A stretch of DNA of 64,000 bases from CAYYKD01 sp964471825 (GCA_964471825.1 CAYYKD010000001.1:124001-188000); one strand, 5' to 3'; numbered from the stretch's first letter, positions 24,914 through 36,274 are shown. Program-made: numbers and translations. The notes: generated by a model from the sequence alone, not told the origin.

Positions 24914-27900
24914 TTTCTTTCCCTAAAAAATTCCGGTCTATCTGACTTTGCAAATCCAAATAGCCAATCTCCGTTTGCAATATAACCTCTCACCTTGTTC
25001 TCTGAAATACTTCTTTGTGCCGGCAAAATTATCCTCTCCCATTTAGACCTATCTGTAAAACCGTCTACTCCCACTGATCCAATCCACCTCATAGTCCTTA
25101 CCGCATTTTGAGTTCCAAGATATCCGTATGATAAATATGTCAAAGTAGGTCTTCCTGTTGAATCAAACTGAAGATCTGTGTAATATCCCGGAGCGGCATC
25201 ATTATCCAACACAGCAAATGTACCTGTTCCAATATTAGCTTTAGATGTCGCATAGAAATACTTCATAGAACTATTAGTAAGATCTTGATAAACAATATGA
25301 ATACCTCCGCTTGTGTCTATCTTAATAGCCGGATAAACACCTACTACTCCTGTAGAATCAATGATATAACTGTCCCAGTGTGTCGTTGTTTCATTTTGAG
25401 GATCTGCATTTTTTGCCCAGTAACACACCAATCTGCCGTTTGTCTCATCAAATGCCGCAATTACCGGATAACCAACCGTGTCAAGTGCTATCGAAGGAAA
25501 TTGTCCCTTAACATCTAATGCGATAGGCCTTGCTCCTGCACCGGTAGGTGATGGTGAAGAGTTTCCCGTGTCTGTATTATTATTAAATCGCCTATACTCC
25601 ATTTTATTAAGCATCTGATTAAACCAAACAGCATATACTTTATCACCTTTTGCGGTAATATCACCGATTGAGTTTGACTGATCGGCATGTTCATTATTTA
25701 CACCTTCAATCCTGGATATCCGCCACGCATTTCTTCTCGGCTCATAGCTTGTTTCATTAGTATCGCTTACCTGGATTTTTACAGGGTTACCTTCTGCTCT
25801 ACTAAAAGTGCTTAGTGTGTTCCAAAAGTTAATTGAACCGGACAACTGAATCCCCGCACCATTCCACATAGCATTTTCGGAGTTACTGCTTAATAGATAG
25901 AATCCGCCATCACTCTGACCTGTTGACCAATTGAATGTTGGATCAACAGCAAGTCTTACAAACCACCATCTGTTATAATGGTGATACAGATTATCAGTTT
26001 GAGCCGGAACACTAAAGGTGGCCGGGCTGTAAGTACCCTCAGCAGATTCTTTAAACCTGTTTAACAATGACCCGCTTGTTTCGTGCCTTTGAAATACAAC
26101 ATGTGCAAGATTGTCCTTGATTACCATATCCATATCTTCAAGCGTATCATATCCGGCCCCATCATTTGAATAGTTCTTAATTACCGTGATATTCTTTATG
26201 TTTGACTCTATACCGCCTACCGTTATCTTTAGATTACCGTTAGTCAATTCGGATACATTCCAGGTAATATTAAGTGGATAACTACTCATACTTCCCGTAT
26301 CTGCAGTCCATGTATTTGTCGGCCCGCTATTTCTTGTATATAGTGTTGATTCGTTACCTACCGCATTCAAGTTAAAACCATTTATTGTTATGTTGCCTGA
26401 AGATAGTCTGTATGTGTAGTTTTTATTATCATCTATATTGTACCATGAATCTGTAACAGCATCATATTTTACAACCGGCGTTACAGCACCAAAGACCTCT
26501 GATATAGTTGTTATATATGGTTTAATATTGAGTGTTTTTAAATATGAACCGCCATCAATATTATAGTTACCTGCAATATCTCCAACTCTTATTTTAAATT
26601 CACTTCCTGTTTTTACAACACCTGCATGACTCTGAGTATCATAGTCATAATACCAACTAAAAGTATTATCGGCATTTCTTGTTATATTACCGGAAGGAAT
26701 TGTAGTCCATAGACCCGTATCAAGATCGATTTGTACCAGAATATTATCTGCACCATATCTATCTCCATAGTTATCAGAATATTCACCATAAAAACGGACA
26801 ACACCCGAGATATTATTCCCATTTGCAGCTCTTACATAACTATCGTTATAAACTCTTCCATTATTAGAAAGAGGCAACTCCATAACATTAAATGTTGACT
26901 CCGGTGGAGTATTATCATATGTGTAATTAAAAGTTCTATACCAATTTGTACTGTCATTCGTTACCACATAGACAATTACGGACTTATCTCCATCAGTAGT
27001 GTCAGGCAATGAGTAACTCCAATTTAACCCGCCTGTCGCATTATTGAGAACAACTGAATTTATAACATTATCAATATTATATCCTGCCTCTTCTTGAGGA
27101 TTAACATTACTTAGATAGACATTTCTTATGGTCTGTCCTCCGCCTGTTGTCGTTCCTACAATATTTCTTGTTGCAGTTCTCAGATAACCTCCTGATAATG
27201 CAGGGGATTCGATAGTTGGTAATACTGCATCACGATTAATCGGTATTACATCAATTATTTCATTACCGACCTGGTCCTTTAACTGATATCTAAGATATAT
27301 AGTGCTATTACTCCACTCTCTCAAATCAATTTTGAGAATATCACCAATATTATACCCGGCTTCCCCTAATATTTCAGATCCGCCGCTTGTAGTACCTACT
27401 CTTACTCTGATTCGCACACCACCAAACGGATTATCATCCCATGCATCTAGTTTTACAGATAAACTCGCACTATAGCCGGGACTGTTCTCAATAAATGCAA
27501 GATCAAAATTCTTTGATCCATATTTGAATCTGTGTTCAGGCTTTGTGTAGTCAATATTTACAAGCAGTCTATAATCCGTAATACCGCCAACCTTGTCAAT
27601 AGCTCTGTAAATTATATACTTTTTCTTAAAACTAAAAGAATAGTCAATAGAGAAAGATTCTGAATCATTATTGCCTGTAAAATCCTGCTCTCCAAAAGGA
27701 GTGTCGCCTGTTTCTATAGCTTCATTATCTGTTAGATATAATTCTACCCTTTTTACACCTTTAACTGTATCATTTCCGTTATTATCAGAGATAAGCCCTG
27801 TGAATTGACAGTCCTTTACTACAAACATATTCTGATTAACCGGACTACCGTTAATTGCAAGTGAAGTAAACTTTGGCCGATATCGTGCTATCCGAATATC

Positions 27901-30600
27901 ATTGACCTCAATTGGAATTGTCGGCTGATTACCGGCTTTATCAGATGAGGTCAGCACAAGTTTATATAGACCATCCTTTATTGTATTAGCCGCTGCAGTA
28001 ATATCAAACTCATACTCCCAGTTTGTTACTGAACCTGATATCCTCTTAGCTAATGAACCGTCTGCTACAACAACCTTCTCATCAGTCCCATCGTAATAGA
28101 GGTTAAGCAAAATATCAGATGCAGTCAAACCCGAAGATGGGATAGAATCCTGACAACTACCCTTAATCAATAAACCGCCTATAAGACCACTTGATCCGCT
28201 TGCATCATCTCCAACATATAAACTACCTGTATATGGCAGTGTTAATTCGCCTGTCGGACGAATTGTATCTATTACTAGATTTCTATTTATTGTATTCACT
28301 TTATCAATATCATCCTTGGCCCTAATATTGATTGATATCGCTCCATCACCAAATAAACCTGCATTTAGATTATATGTAAAATTTCTTACTGATGACGGTG
28401 TAGATGGCGTGGTAACTAATCCTATTGTAGTCCACTCCATCGTCTGATTTATTCCAATTATTTTTATCTCAATATCCGAGACAAGTCCCGTAGTCTTACT
28501 TACATTCCCCTGAAGTACAACAGACTGATTTATTGCAGATCCTTCATTATGCGAAGTCAGTTGTATAATCGGCAAATCGGGGTCAACAGAGAAATTTATA
28601 GTTCTTACCATCCCGCCCGGGTTGTATTCTGATGATTTACCAAAAATATCAACTGATTTGTAGTAGAGGGTCTTAGCTCCTGCACCCAGCTCATTTGTAT
28701 TTAAATTATAGGACCATGAATTAGTGCCGCTTACCTTAAACCAATCACTATATGGAGCAGGTGCAGGATCAATTTTAATCCACACATCTTTTAGTGCGTC
28801 ATCGTCGTCCGCCGTGCCTGCAAGGGTAAACATCCCAAATATCTTATCCCCATTATTTAGATTTGTAACAGTAATAACCGGTGTGTCAGCAGCCTGACTG
28901 ATATTTATATTTCGTGTATACTCCGTTTTGTTATTTGAATAATCTGTAATAATAACCTTTAATAATCGTGTGCCTGAGACAACGCCGCTTGTATCATAAT
29001 CATAAGTCCAGCTTGCTATCCCGTCAGGAGATACTGTTCCTACCCCCTCAATATCCAGTTCGACAGACCCGACTATTCCGGTCTTACCTGAACCTATCAA
29101 ATCAGTTGCTGTTCCCTGGATTCTTATGACGCCATTCAGATTGCTATTGGTAGATGAGGGAGTTTCTATAGTACCCGATGGCGGAATGTTATCTGTATTA
29201 AACATCAAAAATGAGGTGGATTCTGCTCCATTATTATCTGTTACCTTGATATAGTACTTGAATTCTCCACCATCTGAGGCTTCAGTTATTGTGTTAAATG
29301 ATCTGTTAAAGTTATAGATATCACTGTTTGGTGTAGCCAGATTAATCCATGTGCCGTTATCTCCCAACTTATACTCAACCTTAGTAAGATAACCGCCTAC
29401 CGCATGAGAATTAGCAACTGCTGTAACAGAGATCGTCCCTTTTACCCAATCCCCCAGATTTGGCGAAGTAAAATTAACAGTTGGAAATGTTGTATTAACT
29501 TTGAAATAGTAATATTCTGACCAATTAGAATCTGTATCAAAAATATCAGACACCTTTGTTCTAAATTTATATATTCCATCATCATTAAGTTCAATAAAAA
29601 ATGTAAATGGTTGTTGTTTTTTTGGATCAGCCGAAAAATCTTTTCCTGAAACTACAACAGGAATATTTCCTGCAGAAATATTTATCAACTCAATCTGCGC
29701 ACTCTTTAATGCATCATCATCCTCTGCATAACAACTAATTATTATATTTTTGCCATAGGTCTGTGCAGTCAACTCAGATAATTTATCAGGAGATGAGACT
29801 GTAACAATAGGTTTATCATTACCAAAATCTATATTCAATCTTTTTATTGTCCAGTCTTGTGAATTCTGGTTTTTTTCATCTCTACCTCTAATCCTTAGTA
29901 TGGCAACTCCGCTTATCATCTTATTAGAGAGCGGTGAGGGATCTACTATAAAATTCTGGTTTACTGCAAGCGGTTCATTGATAGTTCCTGTAATTGTACC
30001 TGTTATCTTGTTTGTTTCATCGTCCTCTTCATATAACTCCCATTCAATAAGTATAACATCCCCAATATCATCGCATACAAGTGAAACAGAGAATGGATTA
30101 AAATAAATATCTGTATCACGGCCATCTGGCTGATTTATTATAACAGCCGGACCATAATTATCAACTATTAAGTTTATATTCTGAATAGCTGTCTTACCTG
30201 ATGAATCTGTTACAATAATCCTGATAACATTATTACCTTCCGGAAATGTTGTTGTGTCTATCGGCATTATCCAGTTTATGCCTCTTAATACACCGACACC
30301 TACCTCTGCTTCCGTCTGAACACCACTTTGACTGTACAATCTCAAACCCTTTACACTCTTAACAACTGCATTATCAGTTGCAGTACCCTCAAGATTAATT
30401 GTACCGGTAACAACACTGTTACTGACATGACTTGTAATTATAATACTTGGCGGCTCCATGTCAACCGTAGTTCCAACCCCTGTAAACGGACTTTGATTGC
30501 AGGAAATAAATAGGAAAATAATTGAGATAATAGATAATAACAACCACTGTGATTTGTTATTAATTTGTAATTTATAATTCATTTGTAGTTTATAATTCAT
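24910..30600 (-). CDS. Giant Ig-like repeat lipoprotein (second of tandem pair)
   Basis: Starting at the ATG at 30600, which has GGGG six bases upstream, the product has 1,896 residues. A signal peptide ends in the lipobox LFISC. About a dozen Ig-like modules follow, recognisable by starts such as PPSIIITS, KPIVTVSS, FPTVNFTSP and LPIIQLTSH and by the internal pattern G-T-A-x-D-D/N. Near the C-terminus come a TIG/IPT-like unit (NITINGFNLNA) and a beta-propeller-like region with repeats such as DVKGQFPSIALDTVGYPVIAAFD. The protein is probably displayed on the cell surface as an adhesin or binding protein. It shares this layout, including the C-terminal YDTLEDMDMVIKDNLAHVVF block, with the upstream paralogue. 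The start has three degenerate 18-bp repeats. Confidence 0.85.
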   Translation of the reverse strand: MNYKLQMNYKLQINNKSQWLLLSIISIIFLFISCNQSPFTGVGTTVDMEPPSIIITSHVSNSVVTGTINLEGTATDNAVVKSVKGLRLYSQSGVQTEAEVGVGVLRGINWIMPIDTTTFPEGNNVIRIIVTDSSGKTAIQNINLIVDNYGPAVIINQPDGRDTDIYFNPFSVSLVCDDIGDVILIEWELYEEDDETNKITGTITGTINEPLAVNQNFIVDPSPLSNKMISGVAILRIRGRDEKNQNSQDWTIKRLNIDFGNDKPIVTVSSPDKLSELTAQTYGKNIIISCYAEDDDALKSAQIELINISAGNIPVVVSGKDFSADPKKQQPFTFFIELNDDGIYKFRTKVSDIFDTDSNWSEYYYFKVNTTFPTVNFTSPNLGDWVKGTISVTAVANSHAVGGYLTKVEYKLGDNGTWINLATPNSDIYNFNRSFNTITEASDGGEFKYYIKVTDNNGAESTSFLMFNTDNIPPSGTIETPSSTNSNLNGVIRIQGTATDLIGSGKTGIVGSVELDIEGVGTVSPDGIASWTYDYDTSGVVSGTRLLKVIITDYSNNKTEYTRNINISQAADTPVITVTNLNNGDKIFGMFTLAGTADDDDALKDVWIKIDPAPAPYSDWFKVSGTNSWSYNLNTNELGAGAKTLYYKSVDIFGKSSEYNPGGMVRTINFSVDPDLPIIQLTSHNEGSAINQSVVLQGNVSKTTGLVSDIEIKIIGINQTMEWTTIGLVTTPSTPSSVRNFTYNLNAGLFGDGAISINIRAKDDIDKVNTINRNLVIDTIRPTGELTLPYTGSLYVGDDASGSSGLIGGLLIKGSCQDSIPSSGLTASDILLNLYYDGTDEKVVVADGSLAKRISGSVTNWEYEFDITAAANTIKDGLYKLVLTSSDKAGNQPTIPIEVNDIRIARYRPKFTSLAINGSPVNQNMFVVKDCQFTGLISDNNGNDTVKGVKRVELYLTDNEAIETGDTPFGEQDFTGNNDSESFSIDYSFSFKKKYIIYRAIDKVGGITDYRLLVNIDYTKPEHRFKYGSKNFDLAFIENSPGYSASLSVKLDAWDDNPFGGVRIRVRVGTTSGGSEILGEAGYNIGDILKIDLREWSNSTIYLRYQLKDQVGNEIIDVIPINRDAVLPTIESPALSGGYLRTATRNIVGTTTGGGQTIRNVYLSNVNPQEEAGYNIDNVINSVVLNNATGGLNWSYSLPDTTDGDKSVIVYVVTNDSTNWYRTFNYTYDNTPPESTFNVMELPLSNNGRVYNDSYVRAANGNNISGVVRFYGEYSDNYGDRYGADNILVQIDLDTGLWTTIPSGNITRNADNTFSWYYDYDTQSHAGVVKTGSEFKIRVGDIAGNYNIDGGSYLKTLNIKPYITTISEVFGAVTPVVKYDAVTDSWYNIDDNKNYTYRLSSGNITINGFNLNAVGNESTLYTRNSGPTNTWTADTGSMSSYPLNITWNVSELTNGNLKITVGGIESNIKNITVIKNYSNDGAGYDTLEDMDMVIKDNLAHVVFQRHETSGSLLNRFKESAEGTYSPATFSVPAQTDNLYHHYNRWWFVRLAVDPTFNWSTGQSDGGFYLLSSNSENAMWNGAGIQLSGSINFWNTLSTFSRAEGNPVKIQVSDTNETSYEPRRNAWRISRIEGVNNEHADQSNSIGDITAKGDKVYAVWFNQMLNKMEYRRFNNNTDTGNSSPSPTGAGARPIALDVKGQFPSIALDTVGYPVIAAFDETNGRLVCYWAKNADPQNETTTHWDSYIIDSTGVVGVYPAIKIDTSGGIHIVYQDLTNSSMKYFYATSKANIGTGTFAVLDNDAAPGYYTDLQFDSTGRPTLTYLSYGYLGTQNAVRTMRWIGSVGVDGFTDRSKWERIILPAQRSISENKVRGYIANGDWLFGFAKSDRPEFFRERK
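30547..30600 (-). repeat. Three 18-bp coding repeats at the start of the giant gene
   Basis: Codons 1-18 read MNYKLQ, MNYKLQ, INNKSQ. The first two 18-base units differ at one position and the third is more diverged. They extend the n-region of the signal peptide. Confidence 0.85.
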
Positions 30601-30610
30601 TTCCATCCCC

Positions 30611-33600
30611 CTAATTAACCTGTCTTGCAATATAGATGTAGTTATTACCTCTATATGCTGTAACTGTAGTATTGTTGTTCCATCGAGTAACTGTCCTTTC
30701 AAAATTTACAGAGACCGGCGAAGGGACCACTATTATCTCCCAATTAGCCGCATTCATCATCTCTGCCTCTGTAGGAGATGAACCTGTGAACATTGCTATT
30801 CGTAATGCCTCATTTGTATTTAGTTTTGAGTTGTTTATAAATGATATATTCGGTTTACCGCTTGTATCAAGTGCAATGCTTGTTGAAAACCCTGATAATC
30901 CGTATGTATCACCACTTTCGAGTGTAATACTTTGAAAAGTCGTGTCAGTCAAACCGTTAAATGTACCAAACTTCAAATCCTGATTAGGTGACTGATAACT
31001 TGCCATTATCAAATTACCGGTACCAACCGCAATAGAATTATACTTACCACCATCATCAGCAGTCCTTGTTATATCCAGGCTTGCCGGTGTATCATCACTT
31101 GCCGCATTAAATGCAACTCTTAACACTCCATCCGACAATGAGTAATAAGATATTATTGGACCGCTATCTGTTGTTTTTAATGCGGTACTATTCCAGGGGC
31201 CGGGGGTTCCGGTGTCGGCTATTTGATAAAATCTAGACTCGGTGACGGTTTCATATCCGGCTAAAGTTAATATCCACATATGAAGTTTAGGCACAGGTGA
31301 ACCTGCCCTGGAATCATCATTATATTGTGTAACATAGATATTTCCGTTTCCGCTGCCTGCATTTCTCAAAGCAATTGAACCATTTTTAATCGTGTTAAAA
31401 TTGTTGTTAGAATTAGAAGGTTTAGTTAAACCGCTTGAACTCCATCCATCCCACTCAGAATATTTAGTCTCATCTGTTAAAGTTGTTCTCTTTAGTATGT
31501 TAAAGTTTCCTACAGCAAAATTTCCCCACTCATCCTGACAGCTTGCCATATAGGTCCAGTTTCCGTAAACGACATTTGCTGTGTAGAACATAGGATCCAC
31601 CCGCCCGAAATTGTTGTAAGCATTAGCGGTGGCAGGGTTATAAGTTGCTGCCTCGGTAATTCTGTAGGTACAATAATCATCTTGAACATTGTTGTAAAGA
31701 TCCACCCTGTGGTCTCTTGTGAAGGTTACAAATGCCATATTATCGTCTGTCATGTTCATATCAAACGACTTCGCATTAAAGGTATCATAACTATTTCCAA
31801 TCCGTGCTATCTTATACATTCTTAAAGATACTGCAGTAGAGGCTGACCCCCCGACAGTTATTGTAAGATCCCCTGTTTTATAGTCATCGTTTCCTGTAGG
31901 AATATCTACTCTAACCGAACCTATTGCAGATGAAACTATAGACGGAGTCTGACCGCTTATATTTATTACAGGGGCATTAGCACCCTGTTTTAGGTTATAG
32001 CCATTAATAATCAACTGTGTGCCATGAGCAAGTGAGTATCTCCTATTTCCATGATTGTCCCAGACTTCATCCTGATACCATCTTACAGGCATTACAGGAT
32101 TGGTCGACGGATTATTAGAGCTCAAACTGCTTATATATGGCACAACATTTACAGTCCTGGTTAGTGTCGAGCCTGTAGCAGGCGGATTATTAGCCTTATC
32201 CTTAGCGTCAACTACTATATTAATGTTATTGCCGACAACTGTTGATAGAGTTTGTGAGTCCCATTCATAGCTCCATGTCCATTTTTCCGGGTATGGCAGC
32301 TGAATTATTCTATCATTAGGTATATTAACCCATCCGCTTCCATTTATATTTATTCCTATGGCAGCATCCGATTTACTTGTATTATTCTGATTATTATCCT
32401 CATATGTTCCGGTAATAATAACCTTTCCTGACAAATTATTTGTGCTGACAAACCCTTCCGATGATTTAGGTGAATAGGTCGAATTTATTATCACAACAGG
32501 CTTAGAGTTGTCAACAAAAAAACTCCTGGTTATTATTTTCTGAATCCCGTTCCTTGATACTCGAAGTCTAAAAGTATTTAGCCCGTTGACTAGCAGGTTG
32601 TTGGCAAATTTATGAAAGAGGGTAGTTCCACCTGAATAATTGCTTACTTCAACCTCAGCACCGGTTCCAACCCTGACCCACACCTTATCCTGTCCTGAAA
32701 CACTCACAGTTCCCGATATCTCTGTATATCCGTCTCCGACTGTTGTATCCAGATAGTCAGATTTATAACTATTCTCGTCACCATCAAGTGCAATTGTTGG
32801 AATTGATCCTGACCTGTTTATACTAAATGTCGATGTCTGCTCATTCCCCGCATTATCAGTACTTTTAATTGTTATATAGATTGTCCCTGTTTCATCAGAT
32901 AGATCAATGTCAGTCGGATAGCTTGCTGCATATTCCTTCTCTCCGACCCAACTCGGTCCACTTATAACAAGATCAGTCCAATCTAATATCTGATTACCGC
33001 CGCTTGTTCTTCCCAGTTTAAATTGAGGCAGATCTCCGACAAGTGAATACCCGTCTGTTACCTTAACAGTAAACCCGAGATATGTCGAATACTCTGTAAT
33101 GGCTAAATCATACCCCTGAGTATATAGAATCGGTGTATTAATAACCGGTTGCCCATTATCAAATGCAAAAACTCCGGCACTCTTAGTAAAAGTAGTGCCA
33201 TCTTTATCTGTAACTCTAAAACTTATCTCTTTAATACCATCCGTTCCATATGCTACTGTATCAAAAATAAATGTACTATTAACACTTAATGGTTCCGATC
33301 CGGTCCAATCTTTGGTATAGCCGCCCTGTACGACCCCTTCGACTAGTAGTTCCAGAGTTTTAACACCATTTGCAGGCAATTCCCCGGTATCCTGAGCAGC
33401 AACATTAAATTGAATATTTCCTCTATAGTAGTTCTTGATCTCACCTACAACTATCGAGTTAATCACAGGCGGATTTGAATTTTTTGATATGTTTACTATA
33501 GATGGTGATGACTCATGTAAGGAGCTATCTTTAGCAAATGCTCTTAGTGAGTAGTCATTTGCATCAGAGAGATCAAGATCAACAGTCCAATTATAGGTAA

Positions 33601-36274
33601 ATGATGCTGATGTTCCGGTAATCCCTGCAGTTACACCATAATCTTTTATTGTTCGGTTATACACGCCGCCCTTGTATAGATCTATTTTTATCTGAGCAAG
33701 CCCGATAGGATAAGAAACGCCCTGCGGTGGTGAATCATTTACTCCGCCCTTTATATCTACTGTTCCGCCTGTAATGATATGCCCCTCTGCAGGAGTCGTA
33801 AGAGTTATTGTCGGTGTTTTATTATCAAGATTAATTGTTACATATTTATAACCTATGAGACCGGTAAGATCTGACGCTCTAAGGGCAAACAAATGCGGTG
33901 TGTTCCCCCATTCATCATTACCCCAGTCTATTCCATCTCCACTTACAAATCCGATCCCTCCATTCGCCGAGTTGACTGTACAATCAAAAGTATAATTATA
34001 GTTTCCCTCTACAAATGGAGTTGCCTGACTTAGTGTTATCGACACATTTCTATTTTCACCATCTGAGTGAAGATATGAGAGTGTTAATCCGCTTAATTGA
34101 TTATTATCTTTAACAGTTCCTGCAAACCTGACCTGAGTAGTTCTAAACTCCTGATCAGCCGGTTGAGACAGTGTAATTAACGGCACATCCTGATCAACTA
34201 TAAAATCACAGACTACCTCTTCTGCCACTTTGCCATGCCAATCTTCGCCATTTATTCTTATCCTATATCTCGTATTATTCAATAGACTCATCGTATCTAT
34301 AGAAGTTGAGATGTTAGGAAATCCCGGAGAAGAAGTTGTATAATTTTTGTTTAAGGAGCTAACCACCAGGTCTTCAGGCATCTTATAGACTCGCAAATTT
34401 GCAGTCATATTTTTTGCCGGATAATCATCATCCTCCATAATTGCAAGAACAGAAAGCACACCGGACACTCGCTGGCCATCAGCCTCCGGTAACAGCAACG
34501 AAATCCTAGGAATATCCTCTCTTGGATCTACAATCAACGGAATTTCCAAACTCTTTGAGTTGCCGGCTTTGTCATATGCTGTTATCCTATAGGTTTTAGT
34601 AGCAAAACTGTCATTAGCTATACCCATTCTCGTTTCTATCAGACTCTCATCAGTTCCGGCTATGTAACTCCAAATATTTGTACCTGTTGCATCAAAAGTT
34701 GCATCAATAGGCGATGGGACATAGATCTTAATTGAACCTTCAAGCCCCATAGCATCATAGGCAGAACCCGAAATTATTACTGCCCCATTTACACTCTGGT
34801 TATCGGCATGGGATAACATAGAAATAGTAGGAAGTGTAGTATCTATATAAAAAACTCTCGACACAGTTGACTCCTTAGCACCTTTGACGGCACGCCAACT
34901 GACGGTTATCAATCCATCTTTAAAGGAATGGGTAGTTTTCAAGGCTATAGGATCGATACTGCCTGAATATTTATCTGCATTCTTCGTTAAAGCTCCAAAC
35001 GGGTCCCAGCCGGTATCATGAAGTGCAGCACCGTCCTGCTGCGTAACTTTATATTGTAAAGAATCAAGCTCCGGTGTGGTACACTCTATTTCGGTATTAA
35101 AAACTTTGCCGAGATATGTTCCGCTGATTGGAGTATCACCAACTATGCTTGATAGAGAATCAAGCACACGAATTATTGGAACAGTAGTATCTATTGTGAA
35201 CTTTGCTTCTTTAATATTACTAATATTGCCGATATCATCAATCGCATAGAGAACCACCCAATAACTACCCGTCGAAAGACTGCCGCCGTCGTCAGGAAGA
35301 TTATCTGTTTCAACCGTTACATTGTAATTAAAATATGATCTCGGTGAATCGGGAGTTATGAACCTTGAACTTCCATACACAAAAGTGCCATTCGTCCGCT
35401 TTATATTATATCCGACCCTTGCAACTGCTCTGTTATCCACAGCATAACCGGATATTGTAAGCCACTTTGAGACATCATTAACTGCACCGACAGATGGGTT
35501 CGGCGACTCAATATATATCAAAGGATTATCAAGCTCCTTAGAAAGTACAGTATTTCTTGTAACTCTTGATATATTACCGAGATTGTCCTCAAAAGAAATT
35601 ACCATCTCATATGAACTTAATTCATCGAACACAAGACTTTCATCCATAGTATCAAATAAAATTGTATCCCAAACCGCTGAAGTGCCATTATTAGAAAAAA
35701 CCTGTGAAAAGACCATCGTATCGGGATCATTCTTATCTCTTATAACAAGTCTGTTATTTGGTGAATCCATTGCAACACCAATCATATCGTTTGCGGCAAC
35801 AACAAATGAATTGCGCCCCTGAAGGATAACCGGCACAACAGGATCTGCGTCAATCTCCGGTGAATATATGCTTATTTCAGGTCCTGCTGTATCAAATGAC
35901 AGGTTTATAAATGTTTCTGTACTATTGTTTGCCTTGTCTGTCACAATAACTTTTAATTTATAATCGCCATCCGCCAGGCCTGTCGGGGCAATCTGCAAAG
36001 CCCAGTCTGTAGTCGCTGTTTGTGTGACCTCATAGTTTGACCCTACAATCTGTACCGTAATATTCATCAAAGCCTTATTGTCCTTAGCTGTCCCCGACAT
36101 CTCAAAGGGAATTGAGACGAAATCAGAGTTTCCCGGTGAACTTATCGAAAAAACAGGAGGTGTAATATCCTGCTCGGAACCCACTCCCTTAAAAATATTG
36201 GTACATGATATAAATGATATGATCCCCAATAAACCAACTAACCCACAGATAAAGCTAATTCTATTATGTCTCAT
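30611..36274 (-). CDS. Giant Ig-like repeat lipoprotein (first of tandem pair)
   Basis: The 1,887-residue product has a signal peptide with lipobox SFISC, then about a dozen Ig-like modules (starts such as PPVFSISSPG, LPTISMLSHAD, VPLITLSQPAD, TPTITLTTPAEG; internal G-T-A/V-x-D-N), a TIG-like unit (LIINGYNLKQG) and a C-terminal region homologous to that of the downstream paralogue (YDTFNAKSFDMNMTDDNMAFVTF). GGCGG lies five bases before the ATG. The stop is ten bases from the preferred start of the next giant gene, so both form one operon with the small lipoprotein. A surface role is inferred from the lipobox and modules. Confidence 0.85.
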   Translation of the reverse strand: MRHNRISFICGLVGLLGIISFISCTNIFKGVGSEQDITPPVFSISSPGNSDFVSIPFEMSGTAKDNKALMNITVQIVGSNYEVTQTATTDWALQIAPTGLADGDYKLKVIVTDKANNSTETFINLSFDTAGPEISIYSPEIDADPVVPVILQGRNSFVVAANDMIGVAMDSPNNRLVIRDKNDPDTMVFSQVFSNNGTSAVWDTILFDTMDESLVFDELSSYEMVISFEDNLGNISRVTRNTVLSKELDNPLIYIESPNPSVGAVNDVSKWLTISGYAVDNRAVARVGYNIKRTNGTFVYGSSRFITPDSPRSYFNYNVTVETDNLPDDGGSLSTGSYWVVLYAIDDIGNISNIKEAKFTIDTTVPIIRVLDSLSSIVGDTPISGTYLGKVFNTEIECTTPELDSLQYKVTQQDGAALHDTGWDPFGALTKNADKYSGSIDPIALKTTHSFKDGLITVSWRAVKGAKESTVSRVFYIDTTLPTISMLSHADNQSVNGAVIISGSAYDAMGLEGSIKIYVPSPIDATFDATGTNIWSYIAGTDESLIETRMGIANDSFATKTYRITAYDKAGNSKSLEIPLIVDPREDIPRISLLLPEADGQRVSGVLSVLAIMEDDDYPAKNMTANLRVYKMPEDLVVSSLNKNYTTSSPGFPNISTSIDTMSLLNNTRYRIRINGEDWHGKVAEEVVCDFIVDQDVPLITLSQPADQEFRTTQVRFAGTVKDNNQLSGLTLSYLHSDGENRNVSITLSQATPFVEGNYNYTFDCTVNSANGGIGFVSGDGIDWGNDEWGNTPHLFALRASDLTGLIGYKYVTINLDNKTPTITLTTPAEGHIITGGTVDIKGGVNDSPPQGVSYPIGLAQIKIDLYKGGVYNRTIKDYGVTAGITGTSASFTYNWTVDLDLSDANDYSLRAFAKDSSLHESSPSIVNISKNSNPPVINSIVVGEIKNYYRGNIQFNVAAQDTGELPANGVKTLELLVEGVVQGGYTKDWTGSEPLSVNSTFIFDTVAYGTDGIKEISFRVTDKDGTTFTKSAGVFAFDNGQPVINTPILYTQGYDLAITEYSTYLGFTVKVTDGYSLVGDLPQFKLGRTSGGNQILDWTDLVISGPSWVGEKEYAASYPTDIDLSDETGTIYITIKSTDNAGNEQTSTFSINRSGSIPTIALDGDENSYKSDYLDTTVGDGYTEISGTVSVSGQDKVWVRVGTGAEVEVSNYSGGTTLFHKFANNLLVNGLNTFRLRVSRNGIQKIITRSFFVDNSKPVVIINSTYSPKSSEGFVSTNNLSGKVIITGTYEDNNQNNTSKSDAAIGININGSGWVNIPNDRIIQLPYPEKWTWSYEWDSQTLSTVVGNNINIVVDAKDKANNPPATGSTLTRTVNVVPYISSLSSNNPSTNPVMPVRWYQDEVWDNHGNRRYSLAHGTQLIINGYNLKQGANAPVINISGQTPSIVSSAIGSVRVDIPTGNDDYKTGDLTITVGGSASTAVSLRMYKIARIGNSYDTFNAKSFDMNMTDDNMAFVTFTRDHRVDLYNNVQDDYCTYRITEAATYNPATANAYNNFGRVDPMFYTANVVYGNWTYMASCQDEWGNFAVGNFNILKRTTLTDETKYSEWDGWSSSGLTKPSNSNNNFNTIKNGSIALRNAGSGNGNIYVTQYNDDSRAGSPVPKLHMWILTLAGYETVTESRFYQIADTGTPGPWNSTALKTTDSGPIISYYSLSDGVLRVAFNAASDDTPASLDITRTADDGGKYNSIAVGTGNLIMASYQSPNQDLKFGTFNGLTDTTFQSITLESGDTYGLSGFSTSIALDTSGKPNISFINNSKLNTNEALRIAMFTGSSPTEAEMMNAANWEIIVVPSPVSVNFERTVTRWNNNTTVTAYRGNNYIYIARQVN

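Noticed and set aside
30689..30702. Upstream ATG of the second giant gene inside the first giant gene
   Set aside because: It would give a long extension before the signal peptide and lacks a ribosome binding site; the ATG at 30600 has a well-placed GGGG.
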